NCBI GenBank assembly: GCA_902786665.1
Contig: CADADN010000038.1
Span: forward strand, 1 to 40,218
Source of the DNA: an uncultured Prevotellaceae bacterium
GTDB lineage: Bacteria; Bacteroidota; Bacteroidia; Bacteroidales; Bacteroidaceae
Length of the DNA stretch: 40,218 bases
Direction: 5' to 3'
Part shown: one piece after another, positions 15,157 through 22,198 of the stretch
Numbering within the stretch: the first letter of the stretch is position 1
How the letters are laid out: each line of letters opens with the position of its first letter
The notes under the pieces: model-generated
What the model saw: only the letters and a program-made list of their open reading frames with translations
Told to the model about the DNA's origin: nothing
Databases searched by the model: none
Made by a program: the position numbers and the translations under genes

Positions 15157-15342
15157 TTATTTGTTTTCTTGATTTTTCTTATAAAGTCTTCCTCCCCATC
15201 TTGCACCAAAAACAGCTCCGCATATGCAAGCGCAGAAAGACACCAAGGCGCCTAACTCGGCATTCCCGCTACGATAGACATAATAGCTGGCGGCGAGTAG
15301 TGCGATGGTGGCAATGATGAGAAGGATGTCCAGGACTTTCAT
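15157..15342 (-). CDS. Small two-helix membrane protein in the etf operon
   Basis: 61 residues with two predicted membrane helices (about 4-22 and 31-50) and a charged tail (RLYKKNQENK). It starts 1 nt after the etfA stop codon and ends 5 nt before the acyl-CoA dehydrogenase start, so it is tightly coupled to both. I do not recognise the family. It might dock the dehydrogenase-ETF pair at the membrane near a quinone reductase, but this is only a suggestion from position. Confidence 0.7.
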   Translation of the reverse strand: MKVLDILLIIATIALLAASYYVYRSGNAELGALVSFCACICGAVFGARWGGRLYKKNQENK

Positions 15343-15343
15343 A

Positions 15344-16435
15344 TTATTTGCTGTTCTGCTTGTAGTATTTGATCAACTTCGGCACGACCTCCTCCACGGT
15401 TCCGGTGATGACATAGTCGGCAATCTTGTTGATGGGAGCGTCGGGGTCGCTGTTCACGGAGATGATGATGCCAGAGTCTTGCATGCCGGCGATGTGCTGG
15501 ATTTGTCCGCTGATGCCGCAGGCGATGTAGACCTTGGGATGCACGGTGACGCCAGTCTGTCCGATTTGGCGGTCATGGTCGCAGAATCCGGCGTCGACGG
15601 CGGCGCGGCTGGCGCCCACCTCGGCGTGCAGCACCTTGGCCAAGTCGAAGAGCATGTCGAATCCTTCCTTGCTGCCCATGCCATAGCCGCCGGCCACGAC
15701 GATCTGGGCACCCTTGAGGTTGTGCTTGGCGGCCTCCACGTGGTGGTCGAGCACTTTCACCACGAATGCCTCTGCGGAGACATACTTGCCCACTTCGGGA
15801 TAGGCCACTTCCTTGCGGCACTCACCCTCATAGACTGCTTTCTGCATCACGCCGGAGCGCACGGTGGCCATCTGTGGACGGTGGTCGGGGTTGACGATGG
15901 TCGCCACGATGTTGCCCCCGAAGGCGGGACGAATCTGGTAGAGCAGGTTCTTGTAGACTGTGCCACTCTTCTTGTCCTCATAGTCGCCGATTTCCAGTTC
16001 GGTGCAGTCGGCGGTGAGGCCGCTGGTGAGCGACGACGACACGCGTGGACCGAGGTCGCGGCCGATGACGGTGGCGCCCATCAGGCAAATCTGCGGCTTT
16101 TCCTCCTTGAAGAGGTTGACGAGGATGTCGGTGTGCGGTGCGGAGGTGTAGGGGAAGAGTCCCTCGCCGTCGAAGACGTAGAGTTTGTCCACACCATAGG
16201 GCAGGATTTGGTCTTCCACCTTGCCCTTGATGCCCGTGCCGATGACGACGGCTTGCAATTCCACACCCAGTTCGTTGGCCAGCTTGCGGCCTTTGGTCAG
16301 CAGTTCCTGTGACACTTCTTGCACTTGTGTGCCTTCTATCTCGCAATATACAAATACGGCCTCACCCCCGGCCCCTCTCCCAGAGGAGAGGGGAGTGGTT
16401 ACTCCTGAATTCTGCGCATTTGGTTGTGCATTCAT
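15344..16435 (-). CDS. etfA: Electron transfer flavoprotein, alpha subunit
   Basis: 363 residues. It binds FAD with EtfB and shuttles electrons from the acyl-CoA dehydrogenase to the respiratory chain. The FAD-binding C-terminal domain is unmistakable: 'VVAGGYGMGSKEGFDML', 'GASRAAVDAGF', 'QIGQTGVTVHPKVYIACGISGQIQHIAGM' (as separate blocks) and 'NSDPDAPINKIADY'. The normal EtfA start (xVFVYCEIEG...) is preceded here by about 26 extra residues, of which 'GVTTPLSSGRGAGGEA' is the translation of a palindromic repeat (16361-16398). Either the repeat inserted in frame just after the original start, or the true start lies further in; no good internal ATG or GTG is apparent before VFVYCE. The gene lies 31 nt after a DUF559 gene that separates it from etfB. 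Confidence 0.92.
   Translation of the reverse strand: MNAQPNAQNSGVTTPLSSGRGAGGEAVFVYCEIEGTQVQEVSQELLTKGRKLANELGVELQAVVIGTGIKGKVEDQILPYGVDKLYVFDGEGLFPYTSAPHTDILVNLFKEEKPQICLMGATVIGRDLGPRVSSSLTSGLTADCTELEIGDYEDKKSGTVYKNLLYQIRPAFGGNIVATIVNPDHRPQMATVRSGVMQKAVYEGECRKEVAYPEVGKYVSAEAFVVKVLDHHVEAAKHNLKGAQIVVAGGYGMGSKEGFDMLFDLAKVLHAEVGASRAAVDAGFCDHDRQIGQTGVTVHPKVYIACGISGQIQHIAGMQDSGIIISVNSDPDAPINKIADYVITGTVEEVVPKLIKYYKQNSK
16361..16398 (-). repeat. Hairpin + G-tail repeat inside the etfA coding region (left flank of DUF559)
   Basis: Read on the minus strand it runs CCACTCCCCTCTCC..GGGAGAGGGGCC and GGGGGTGAG. It matches the copy at 16909-16945 except for the hairpin tip and two tail bases, but in inverted orientation. 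It is translated in frame as part of the EtfA N-terminus. Confidence 0.8.
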
Positions 16436-16466
16436 TATTCTGTTTGTTTGTTATTTTTATTTTTTC

Positions 16467-16907
16467 TTATTCTTCTTCTTGTTGATACAATTTATCCTTG
16501 ACGATTTGGATAACGCCTTTGATGTCGGCACTTATCTCCTCGTTACTGAAACGAACAACATGAAAGCCTTTTCCCTCCATATAGTCGGTGCGTATGTTGT
16601 CTATTTCTTGTTGTTGAGGAGAGTCATGGTATCCCCCATCCACTTCGATGATAAGTCTTGCTGGGAGGCATGCGAAATCTGCAATGTAATGTCCTATGGC
16701 GTGTTGGCGTCTGAACCGATATCCCTGGATGTTGTCTCGAAGGGCATTCCAAAGCACTTTCTCGCTTTCTGTCATCCCTTGCCTGTTGCTTCTTGCATAT
16801 TTTTTCAACAGGTCATAGATTTCAGGAGATGCCGTTTCATACCCTCGTTTCACCATGATCAGTCTCACATTTTGGTAAGTGCCAATAGTTTCAAGTATGC
16901 ATTGCAT
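16467..16907 (-). CDS. DUF559 (Vsr-like fold) endonuclease-type protein inserted in the etf operon
   Basis: Up to 146 residues; the Met at 16856 (MVKRGYETASPEIY...) is equally plausible and gives 129. It shows the DUF559 pattern: 'TESEKVLWNALRD', 'GYRFRRQHAIGHYIADFACL' and 'LIIEVDGGYHDSPQQQEIDNIRTDYM', then 'GFHVVRFSNEEI'. Conserved acidic residues in IADF and EVDG and the QQ-x-D/R-x-D region suit a restriction-endonuclease/Vsr-like nuclease fold. It separates etfB from etfA, which are normally adjacent, and is bracketed by inverted copies of one palindromic repeat. The real substrate is unknown. The context suggests a small mobile unit rather than a role in electron transfer. Confidence 0.85.
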   Translation of the reverse strand: MQCILETIGTYQNVRLIMVKRGYETASPEIYDLLKKYARSNRQGMTESEKVLWNALRDNIQGYRFRRQHAIGHYIADFACLPARLIIEVDGGYHDSPQQQEIDNIRTDYMEGKGFHVVRFSNEEISADIKGVIQIVKDKLYQQEEE

Positions 16908-16908
16908 A

Positions 16909-16945
16909 CCACTCCCCTCTCCCTCGGAGAGGGGTTGGGGGTGAG
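16909..16945 (+). repeat. Hairpin + G-tail repeat between etfB and DUF559 (right flank)
   Basis: CCACTCCCCTCTCC-ctc-GGAGAGGGGTT followed by GGGGGTGAG. It begins 2 nt upstream of the longest DUF559 frame and ends 5 nt from the etfB stop codon. It is the inverted partner of 16361-16398. Confidence 0.8.
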
Positions 16946-16949
16946 GCTT

Positions 16950-17825
16950 TTATCCTATGATTTTCTCGTTCAACAATTCTTTCACCAAGCCCTCCACGTC
17001 GGCGTCGCTGCCGGTGAGGGTCTTGCTCTCCTTGGCTTGGAAGACGATGTTCTTCACCGTCTTCACCTTCGTGGGCGAACCGGCGAGGCCGCACTGGTTG
17101 GCGTCGCCTTCCACGTCGGCCACCGACCACTGGTTCAGTGTCAGGTAGTCGCGCTCTTCATAGAGTTTCGCCATGCGCTCGTCGAGGTCGGCGGGACGCT
17201 CCATGGGGCAGGTGGCATATTTGTATTTCATCACCATCTTGGCGTTGCAGGGGCGGCAGGGAGCGGCGCTGCCGTTCACCGTGACCACCACGGGGAGCGG
17301 GGCGACGACGGTCTCCACGCCACCGTCGATATGACGACGGATGGTGGCCTTGCCGTCTTCGATTTTCAATATCTCCTCGGCGTAGGTCACTTGGTTGAGA
17401 CCTAATTTCTGGGCAACTTGCGGACCCACCTGTGCGGTGTCGCCGTCGATGGCCTGTCGACCGCCGATGACGATGTCCACCTTGCCGATTTTCTTGATGG
17501 CGGTGGCGAGGGCGTAGGAGGTGGCCAACGTGTCGGCGGCTGCGAAGAGGCGGTCGGTGAGCAACCAACCGGTGTCGGCGCCGCGGTAAAGGCCTTGGCG
17601 AATGATTTCACCAGCACGTGGAGGACCCATCGTGAGCACGCCTACGGTGGTGCCGGGATGTTGCTCTTTCAGGCGGAGCGCTTGCTCCAGGGCGTTCAAG
17701 TCGTCGGGATTGAAAATGGCGGGAAGGGCGGCGCGGTTGACGGTGCCTTCGGCGGTCATGGCGTCCTTGCCCACGTTTCGGGTGTCGGGTACTTGCTTGG
17801 CAAGTACTACAATGTTCAAACTCAT
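16950..17825 (-). CDS. etfB: Electron transfer flavoprotein, beta subunit
   Basis: 291 residues. It forms the ETF heterodimer with EtfA and binds AMP or a second flavin. The start at 17825 (MSLNIVVLAKQVPDTR) is preferred to the longer frame at 17876, because it matches EtfB N-termini and the promoter lies between the two. Typical blocks are 'VVLAKQVPDT', 'FNPDDLNALEQALRLKE', 'GVLTMGPPRAGEIIRQGLYRGAD', 'GRQAIDGDTAQVGPQVAQKLGL' and 'VVVTVNGSAAPC' near the membrane-facing recognition loop. It is the first gene of the operon etfB - DUF559 - etfA - small membrane protein - acyl-CoA dehydrogenase. Confidence 0.92.
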   Translation of the reverse strand: MSLNIVVLAKQVPDTRNVGKDAMTAEGTVNRAALPAIFNPDDLNALEQALRLKEQHPGTTVGVLTMGPPRAGEIIRQGLYRGADTGWLLTDRLFAAADTLATSYALATAIKKIGKVDIVIGGRQAIDGDTAQVGPQVAQKLGLNQVTYAEEILKIEDGKATIRRHIDGGVETVVAPLPVVVTVNGSAAPCRPCNAKMVMKYKYATCPMERPADLDERMAKLYEERDYLTLNQWSVADVEGDANQCGLAGSPTKVKTVKNIVFQAKESKTLTGSDADVEGLVKELLNEKIIG

Positions 17826-17863
17826 AAAAAATAATAAAATGTTGAAAAAGTGTAATTTGACCG

Positions 17864-17894
17864 CAAAAGTACTCATTTTCCATCGTGTGGCAAA
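17864..17894 (-). promoter_or_regulatory. Promoter of the etfB operon
   Basis: On the minus strand TTTG (17894-17891), a 19-nt spacer and TACTTTTG (17871-17864) match the Bacteroidetes consensus fully. The etfB start is 38 nt downstream. Confidence 0.8.
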
Positions 17895-17971
17895 GAAAAT
17901 AAGTGTAAAAGTGCGCCTTTAAGACTAAAACTTGCACATTTTACCATAATTTGTGCAATTTGTATTGGGAA

Positions 17972-18060
17972 TCCTAAAACCTCCTGTCCTCTCTTGCAAG
18001 TTTTAGGAGCAAGCAGGAGGTTTTAGGAGAGGAGCAAGTAGGGGGGGTAGGAGATGAGCA
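17972..18060. repeat. CCTCCTG/CAGGAGG inverted repeat and AGGAG-type tandem units
   Basis: CCTAAAACCTCCTG (17973-17986) and CAGGAGGTTTTAGG (18014-18027) pair perfectly over 14 bp, extended by one flanking T-A pair. GGAG(A/C)AAG(T/C)A-type units follow to 18060. The hairpin lies beyond the end of the radical SAM gene and upstream of etfB, and may act as an insulator or terminator. Confidence 0.6.
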
Positions 18061-18074
18061 AGGGGGAGGCCTGC

Positions 18075-18947
18075 TCACACATTCCCCAGATAGACGCTCT
18101 CCATCCCTTCCTCAAGTGCGACCTCCCGTGCTTGGTGAAGTGTTTTCACCGGTGTGGGCGGCACATGGCTCATCCGGTGATGGGGGAAGAAGCGGCTGAA
18201 GTGGAGTGGGGCGCCGGCGAGGTCGTGCTCCACCAACCAGCGGCACATGGCCCTGACCATCTCCATGTCGTCGTTCACGCCGGGGATGACGAGGTTGGTG
18301 ATTTCCAACCATACGCCAGCGTCGCGCATGGCGAGGATGGTGTCGAGCACGGGTTGCAGGTGTGCGCCGCAATTTTTCTGGTAGACGTCGTCGGAGAAAG
18401 CCTTGATATCGATGTTGGCGGCGTCGAGGAAGGGCAGGAAATCGCGGAGGGGTTCCTGGCGCACATAGCCGGCACTCACAAGGATGTTCCACAGTCCCTG
18501 CTCACGGGCGAGGCGGGCGGTGTCGGTGATATATTCCAAATAGGTGAGGGGCTCGGTGTAGGTGTAGGCGATGCCCGGGCAATGGTGCTCCTGGCAGAGG
18601 CGCACCACCTCGTCCGGAGGCAGTGCCACCCGTCTCACGTCATCGGGTCTCACCTGCGAGATGTCGTGGTTTTGGCAGTTGAGGCATCTCAGGTTGCATC
18701 CCGTGCACGCGATGGAGAGGCACCGGGTGCCGGGATGGAATTGGTTGAGGGGTTTCTTCTCTATGGGGCCGATGGCGATGGCGCAGGGGAGGCCATAGAC
18801 ATCGCTCACCAGGCGGCCGCCGGCGTTGCGCCTGCTGCGGCAGCGTCCACGCTTGCCCTCTGTCAACCGGCAGTGGTGGGGACAGAGCAGGCATTCCACC
18901 ACGCCGTCGCCCTGCTGCGAGTAATAACGGCATTCACGTCCTGTCAT
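18075..18947 (-). CDS. amrS: AmmeMemoRadiSam system radical SAM enzyme
   Basis: 290 residues, cytoplasmic. It has the radical SAM cluster motif 'CNLRCLNC' at 84-91 (C-x3-C-x2-C) followed by 'QNHDIS', and the N-terminal 'CLLCPHHCRLTEGKRGRC' block typical of this family. 'YTYTEPLTYLEY' and 'LVIPGVNDD' are further family signatures. It partners with Memo and AMMECR1 proteins, which are fused in the gene at 19288-20802; the modification carried out by the system is not established. The protein stops at '...ESVYLGNV', where relatives normally continue for about 30-40 residues with another CxxC pair. The stop lies at the edge of a low-complexity repeat, so a C-terminal truncation is likely; whether activity survives cannot be told. 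Confidence 0.88.
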   Translation of the reverse strand: MTGRECRYYSQQGDGVVECLLCPHHCRLTEGKRGRCRSRRNAGGRLVSDVYGLPCAIAIGPIEKKPLNQFHPGTRCLSIACTGCNLRCLNCQNHDISQVRPDDVRRVALPPDEVVRLCQEHHCPGIAYTYTEPLTYLEYITDTARLAREQGLWNILVSAGYVRQEPLRDFLPFLDAANIDIKAFSDDVYQKNCGAHLQPVLDTILAMRDAGVWLEITNLVIPGVNDDMEMVRAMCRWLVEHDLAGAPLHFSRFFPHHRMSHVPPTPVKTLHQAREVALEEGMESVYLGNV

Positions 18948-18954
18948 ATCTCGG

Positions 18955-19065
18955 GAGTTTTTTAGGAGTTAAAGGGGAGTTAAAGGGGAGTTAAAAAGGA
19001 GTTAAAAAGGAGTTAAAGGGACGTATGTTCACTTCGTTGGGGAGTTTTTTGGAGTTAAAGGGACG
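18955..19065. repeat. GGAGTTAAA(GG/AA) tandem array
   Basis: About eight units of GGAGTTAAA with variable two-base spacers, interrupted by ACGTATGTTCACTTCGTTGG (19021-19040). The last two units resume after the interruption. It is the inverted counterpart of the array at 39941-40110. Confidence 0.75.
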
Positions 19066-19186
19066 AATTTGGAATGGCGGGCGGAGCCCGCATAAGTAAT
19101 CGCTATTCTGTTGCGTAAGTAATTTACAGCGATCGCTTTAAGGGAGCGATACCTTGATGAACGAGCACCGAGTAGGTGCGGTTGAG

Positions 19187-19223
19187 CCTCCTCCCGATGT
19201 CGGGAGGGGGACGGGTGGAGGGT
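19187..19223 (+). repeat. Hairpin + G-tail repeat copy
   Basis: CCTCCTCCCGATG-TCGGGAGGGGG followed by ACGGGTGGAGGGT. It has the same plan as the copies flanking the DUF559 gene, with a diverged hairpin. Confidence 0.5.
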
Positions 19224-19231
19224 AGGTACAC

Positions 19232-19256
19232 GGGCGGACACAAGATCCGCCCCTAC
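19232..19256 (+). repeat. GGGCGG-ACAAG-CCGCCC dispersed hairpin, copy 2
   Basis: GGGCGGACACAAGA-TCCGCCCCTAC. It differs from copy 1 (12001-12024) by paired changes in the stem: GGAC/ATCC here against GGGC/CCCC there. Confidence 0.65.
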
Positions 19257-19287
19257 AGGCCAAGGAGGGGCGGAGTGGTTGTGACCA

Positions 19288-20802
19288 TCAGAACACAATC
19301 GCTTCATAGACATACAACTCGGCATCGCGCCAACCGTTCCAACCCAGGCCGGCCTTGTCCTGGGAGCAATGCCCCACAAACTCCTCCTTTGTCCAGTTCA
19401 CCTCGTCGGCCACCTGGGGTAGGAAGGTGCCGCTGCGGTAGCCTTTCCTGATGTAGATGCCATGGCGGTGGAGTTGGAACTCATCGAGGCTGTGGATGCG
19501 GCGCATGGGAGTGAGCACCGATATTTCTATCTCGATGTCTGAGAGCTCGTCTTTGCGCAGACTTCGGAAACGAGGGTCTTCGAACGCGGCGCCACGCGCC
19601 ATTTCGTGCACCACCTCATATAATGGTGTGTCTTGCGTGAAAGTGCCTATGCAGCCGCGCAGACTGCCGTGTTTCATCAAGGAGACGAAGGCACCGCAGT
19701 GACGGCGGAGGGTGGGAGTGAGGTTGCGCGGGGTGTAGGTGGTGCTGTCGAAGGCCGTGCGTATGCTGCCAAGGGCTATTTCCTTGAGCGTGGCTTTCTC
19801 TGCATCGGTGAGGATGAATGTGGTGGTGTCTTCAGGAGCGGCGTTCTCGGCTTGGTCTTGACTGCCTTTGACTGCAGGGTGGTGAATGGCGAAGGCGTGG
19901 TAGCCCACCACGCGGCTGTGGTCGTGGCTGGGGGCGTCGCCTGAGTTCTGGTAGAGCAGGTGCTGGATGTCGTGCTGTTTGTCAAGCATGAGCATCAGCG
20001 TGATGATGGCTTGTTCGCCGCAAGCGCTGGTGGCGAGGTTGCGTTTCTTGCTCCGGGCGTTGCTGTCGAGTGTGGCGAGCAGTTGTGCCACGTCGCCGCT
20101 CTCGATGGCCTGGCGCGTCTTGCCGTCCACCTCCTTGGCGTCGTCGTAGGAGGGATAGTGGGAGAAGTCGCTGCTGATGATGAAGAGGTTGTCGCTGTTG
20201 AAGTAGGGTCGGAGAGCGTCGGCCATCCGTCTAAGGTGACTGTAGTCGTTGGTGTTGACGATGACGGGGACGATGGGCGGCACGTGTCCCAGTCGGCGTT
20301 GCAGGAAAGGCAGTTGCACCTCGAGGCAGTGTTCGCGGTCGTGGGCCTCGGCGCGGTAGAAGAAGACGCTGTCTGCGGCGATGAGGCGTTTGCCGGCCTC
20401 GCGGTCCACCGGCACTTGTCCGAGAGGTGTGCTGTAGAAGTCGTTTTCGGTGTTCACCGACGCTCCTTCGAGCCATTCGTAGTGGCTGGGACCGATGAGG
20501 AACACGCGCTTGTAGGTGTGTGAGGGGTCGAGGAGGGCGTAGGCCGCTGCCGCCACATTGCCGGAGAAATAGTATCCGGCGTGTGGGACGATGAGCGCGG
20601 CGATGTCGTTGCGTGCGGGTGTGCCGGTGTGGCGTGCGAGGAGGCTGTCCACGTCGTGGGTCAGCCGCTTGGGGTCGCTGTCGTAGAAGCTGCCAGCTTG
20701 TGTGGCGGGGCGCACCTTGGGATGGTGTCGCGGTGGGTCGGTGGTGTTGATGGGTATCATGGTGGTCAACAGGGTTAGCAGGGTGATGAATATGGGTTTC
20801 AT
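19288..20802 (-). CDS. Memo-AMMECR1 fusion protein (AmmeMemoRadiSam system B + A) with N-terminal signal-like segment
   Basis: 504 residues. Residues 1-18 (MKPIFITLLTLLTTMIPI) are hydrophobic and look like a signal peptide or anchor. Residues ~28-305 form a Memo-type domain related to class III extradiol dioxygenases: 'RPATQAGSFY', 'LIVPHAGYYFSGNVAA', 'GPSHYEW', 'EHCLEVQLPFLQ' and 'SSDFSHYPSYDDA' carry the conserved His residues. Residues ~335-504 are an AMMECR1 domain, marked by 'SLRGCIGTF' and 'FEDPRFRSLRKDEL'. The AmrS radical SAM gene lies downstream on the same strand. The fusion shows the three families work together here; the exported look of this part beside a cytoplasmic radical SAM enzyme is puzzling. 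It starts 14 nt after the GH53 stop, so the two are probably co-transcribed. Confidence 0.9.
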   Translation of the reverse strand: MKPIFITLLTLLTTMIPINTTDPPRHHPKVRPATQAGSFYDSDPKRLTHDVDSLLARHTGTPARNDIAALIVPHAGYYFSGNVAAAAYALLDPSHTYKRVFLIGPSHYEWLEGASVNTENDFYSTPLGQVPVDREAGKRLIAADSVFFYRAEAHDREHCLEVQLPFLQRRLGHVPPIVPVIVNTNDYSHLRRMADALRPYFNSDNLFIISSDFSHYPSYDDAKEVDGKTRQAIESGDVAQLLATLDSNARSKKRNLATSACGEQAIITLMLMLDKQHDIQHLLYQNSGDAPSHDHSRVVGYHAFAIHHPAVKGSQDQAENAAPEDTTTFILTDAEKATLKEIALGSIRTAFDSTTYTPRNLTPTLRRHCGAFVSLMKHGSLRGCIGTFTQDTPLYEVVHEMARGAAFEDPRFRSLRKDELSDIEIEISVLTPMRRIHSLDEFQLHRHGIYIRKGYRSGTFLPQVADEVNWTKEEFVGHCSQDKAGLGWNGWRDAELYVYEAIVF

Positions 20803-20816
20803 TTTAAGGACACACC

Positions 20817-22073
20817 TTATTTCATTATATGTTTTTTCCCGTTTTTGATGACTATGCCCTTGGTGGATGGTGTGGCTTTCGCTCCTCCGAGGGTATAGGC
20901 ATCTTCACCGCCCCTTTGGTTTGTGAAAGGTGTTTCCACACGGGCGGGGTCGGTGATGAAGTTCTTGAGAGAGAAGAGGGCGCTGCATGGCTTGCCGTTG
21001 TCGTTGCTCCACAGGCCGGCGTAATACCAGTTGGTGGTCACATTGGTGCTGGTGCCCCATTCGTTGGCTTCCAACCACCACCAGTAGAGGCCGTTCACGT
21101 TGTCGTAGCGGTTGAGCAGGGTGATGAGGTCGTCGGTGAAAGCCTTCTGTCCGGCTTGGGAGATATCATAGCTCACCGTCCCTTGTCCCCAGCGGTAGTA
21201 GAAGCCGGTCTCCACGATTTGGATTTTCTTCGTGGGGAAGTCGTTGGTCAGCGAGTTGAGCACGCTTTCCAGCACCGACAGGTTGCCATGGAAGTAGGGG
21301 TAGTAGCTCAGGCCGATGATGTCGTAGTCCACGCCGTAGCTTTTGAGCGTGTTGTAAAGGGTCTTCGCGCCCCACCCGTTGTTGCTCAGTTCGGTGTGGA
21401 GGACGATTTTGGCATCGGGGCACACCAGGCGGCAGGCCTCTGCGCTGCGCTTCAGGTAAAGGGCGAAGTTGGCCATCGTGCCTGTGATGTTGCCGGTGGT
21501 CACGCTCTTGCCGTCGGCGTAGCATTTGCCCGTGGGCCACAATTCGCCCACCGTCACCTCGTTGCCTATCTGTATGTCGTCGGGTTCGGCACCGGCGTTC
21601 TTCAGTGCGGTGAGGGTCTCCACGGTGTAGTCGTAGAGGTAGTTGGCCAATGTGGCAGGGTCGTTGGAGTTCCATGAGGAGGGGGTGGAGTGCTGCCCGG
21701 GGTCGGTCCACGTGTCGGAGTAGTGGAAGTCGAGAAGGAAGTGGAGGCCGGCATCCTTGATTTGCTTGCCAAGGGCCTTCACGTATTCAAGGTCTTGGCA
21801 CACGCCTTCTCCCTTGTGGGTGCTGCTGGCTTTTGAGGGGTCGACGAACAGGCGCACACGCATGGAGTTGAGTCCTTGCGCCTTGAGGTAGGCGAGGAAG
21901 GCCGGGGCGTCGGCCAACCTGTTGCCGTCGGCGTCCATGTAGGTCTTTCCAGCTTCGTAATATTTGGTGAGCATCGAGATGTCGCCGCCCACCACCTTTT
22001 GGTAGTCGGTGGCCGTCACCTTGCTTGACACGATGCAGAGGAATGATAGGAGAAAGATGTGGATTCGTCTCAT
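20817..22073 (-). CDS. GH53 arabinogalactan endo-beta-1,4-galactanase
   Basis: 418 residues. The ATG at 22073 is chosen over the longer frame because it gives a signal peptide (MRRIHIFLLSFLCIVSSKVTAT). It hydrolyses beta-1,4-galactan of type I arabinogalactan from plant pectin. GH53 signatures are 'GGDISMLTKYYEAGKTYMD', 'GLNSMRVRLFVDP', 'FHYSDTWTDPGQ', 'IQIGNEVTVGELWP' with the acid/base Glu, and 'KIQIVETGFYY' with the nucleophile Glu. 'LYWWWLEANEWG' lines the active site. The C-terminus ends in 'TKGIVIKNGKKHIMK', similar to the partial protein at 2-154. No SusC/SusD genes lie nearby, so it is not inside an obvious polysaccharide utilisation locus. It precedes the Memo-AMMECR1 gene. Confidence 0.93.
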   Translation of the reverse strand: MRRIHIFLLSFLCIVSSKVTATDYQKVVGGDISMLTKYYEAGKTYMDADGNRLADAPAFLAYLKAQGLNSMRVRLFVDPSKASSTHKGEGVCQDLEYVKALGKQIKDAGLHFLLDFHYSDTWTDPGQHSTPSSWNSNDPATLANYLYDYTVETLTALKNAGAEPDDIQIGNEVTVGELWPTGKCYADGKSVTTGNITGTMANFALYLKRSAEACRLVCPDAKIVLHTELSNNGWGAKTLYNTLKSYGVDYDIIGLSYYPYFHGNLSVLESVLNSLTNDFPTKKIQIVETGFYYRWGQGTVSYDISQAGQKAFTDDLITLLNRYDNVNGLYWWWLEANEWGTSTNVTTNWYYAGLWSNDNGKPCSALFSLKNFITDPARVETPFTNQRGGEDAYTLGGAKATPSTKGIVIKNGKKHIMK

Positions 22074-22198
22074 TTCGATAGTTTTTGGATTAGGTGAATA
22101 TTCGATTCTTGTCGATAAATGTGCAAATATGTACTTTTTCTGATTATTCTTGTTTTTTACGAATGCATGTAAAGGAGTTGCATGGTGCCTCAGGATGG

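Larger units (their letters stand above)
18948..19287. other. Intergenic repeats between the radical SAM and Memo-AMMECR1 genes
   Basis: 340 bp without a gene. It holds a GGAGTTAAA tandem array (18955-19065), a GCGGGC-gga-GCCCGC hairpin (19077-19091), a hairpin plus G-tail repeat (19187-19223) and a GGGCGG hairpin repeat (19232-19256). A 32-nt stretch at 19009-19040 recurs exactly, inverted, at 40011-40042. A minus-strand frame at 19029-19379 covers only these repeats and is rejected. Confidence 0.65.

Noticed and set aside
15305-16312. 335-codon plus-strand frame opposite etfA
   Set aside because: Antisense shadow of a clear EtfA gene with conserved FAD motifs; the GC-rich codon pattern opens the opposite frame. 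The same applies to long antisense frames over acd, etfB, amrS, Memo-AMMECR1 and prfC.
16361-16945. A standard insertion sequence
   Set aside because: There is no DDE, HUH or serine transposase; the only gene is a DUF559 nuclease and the flanks are hairpin repeats rather than typical IS ends.
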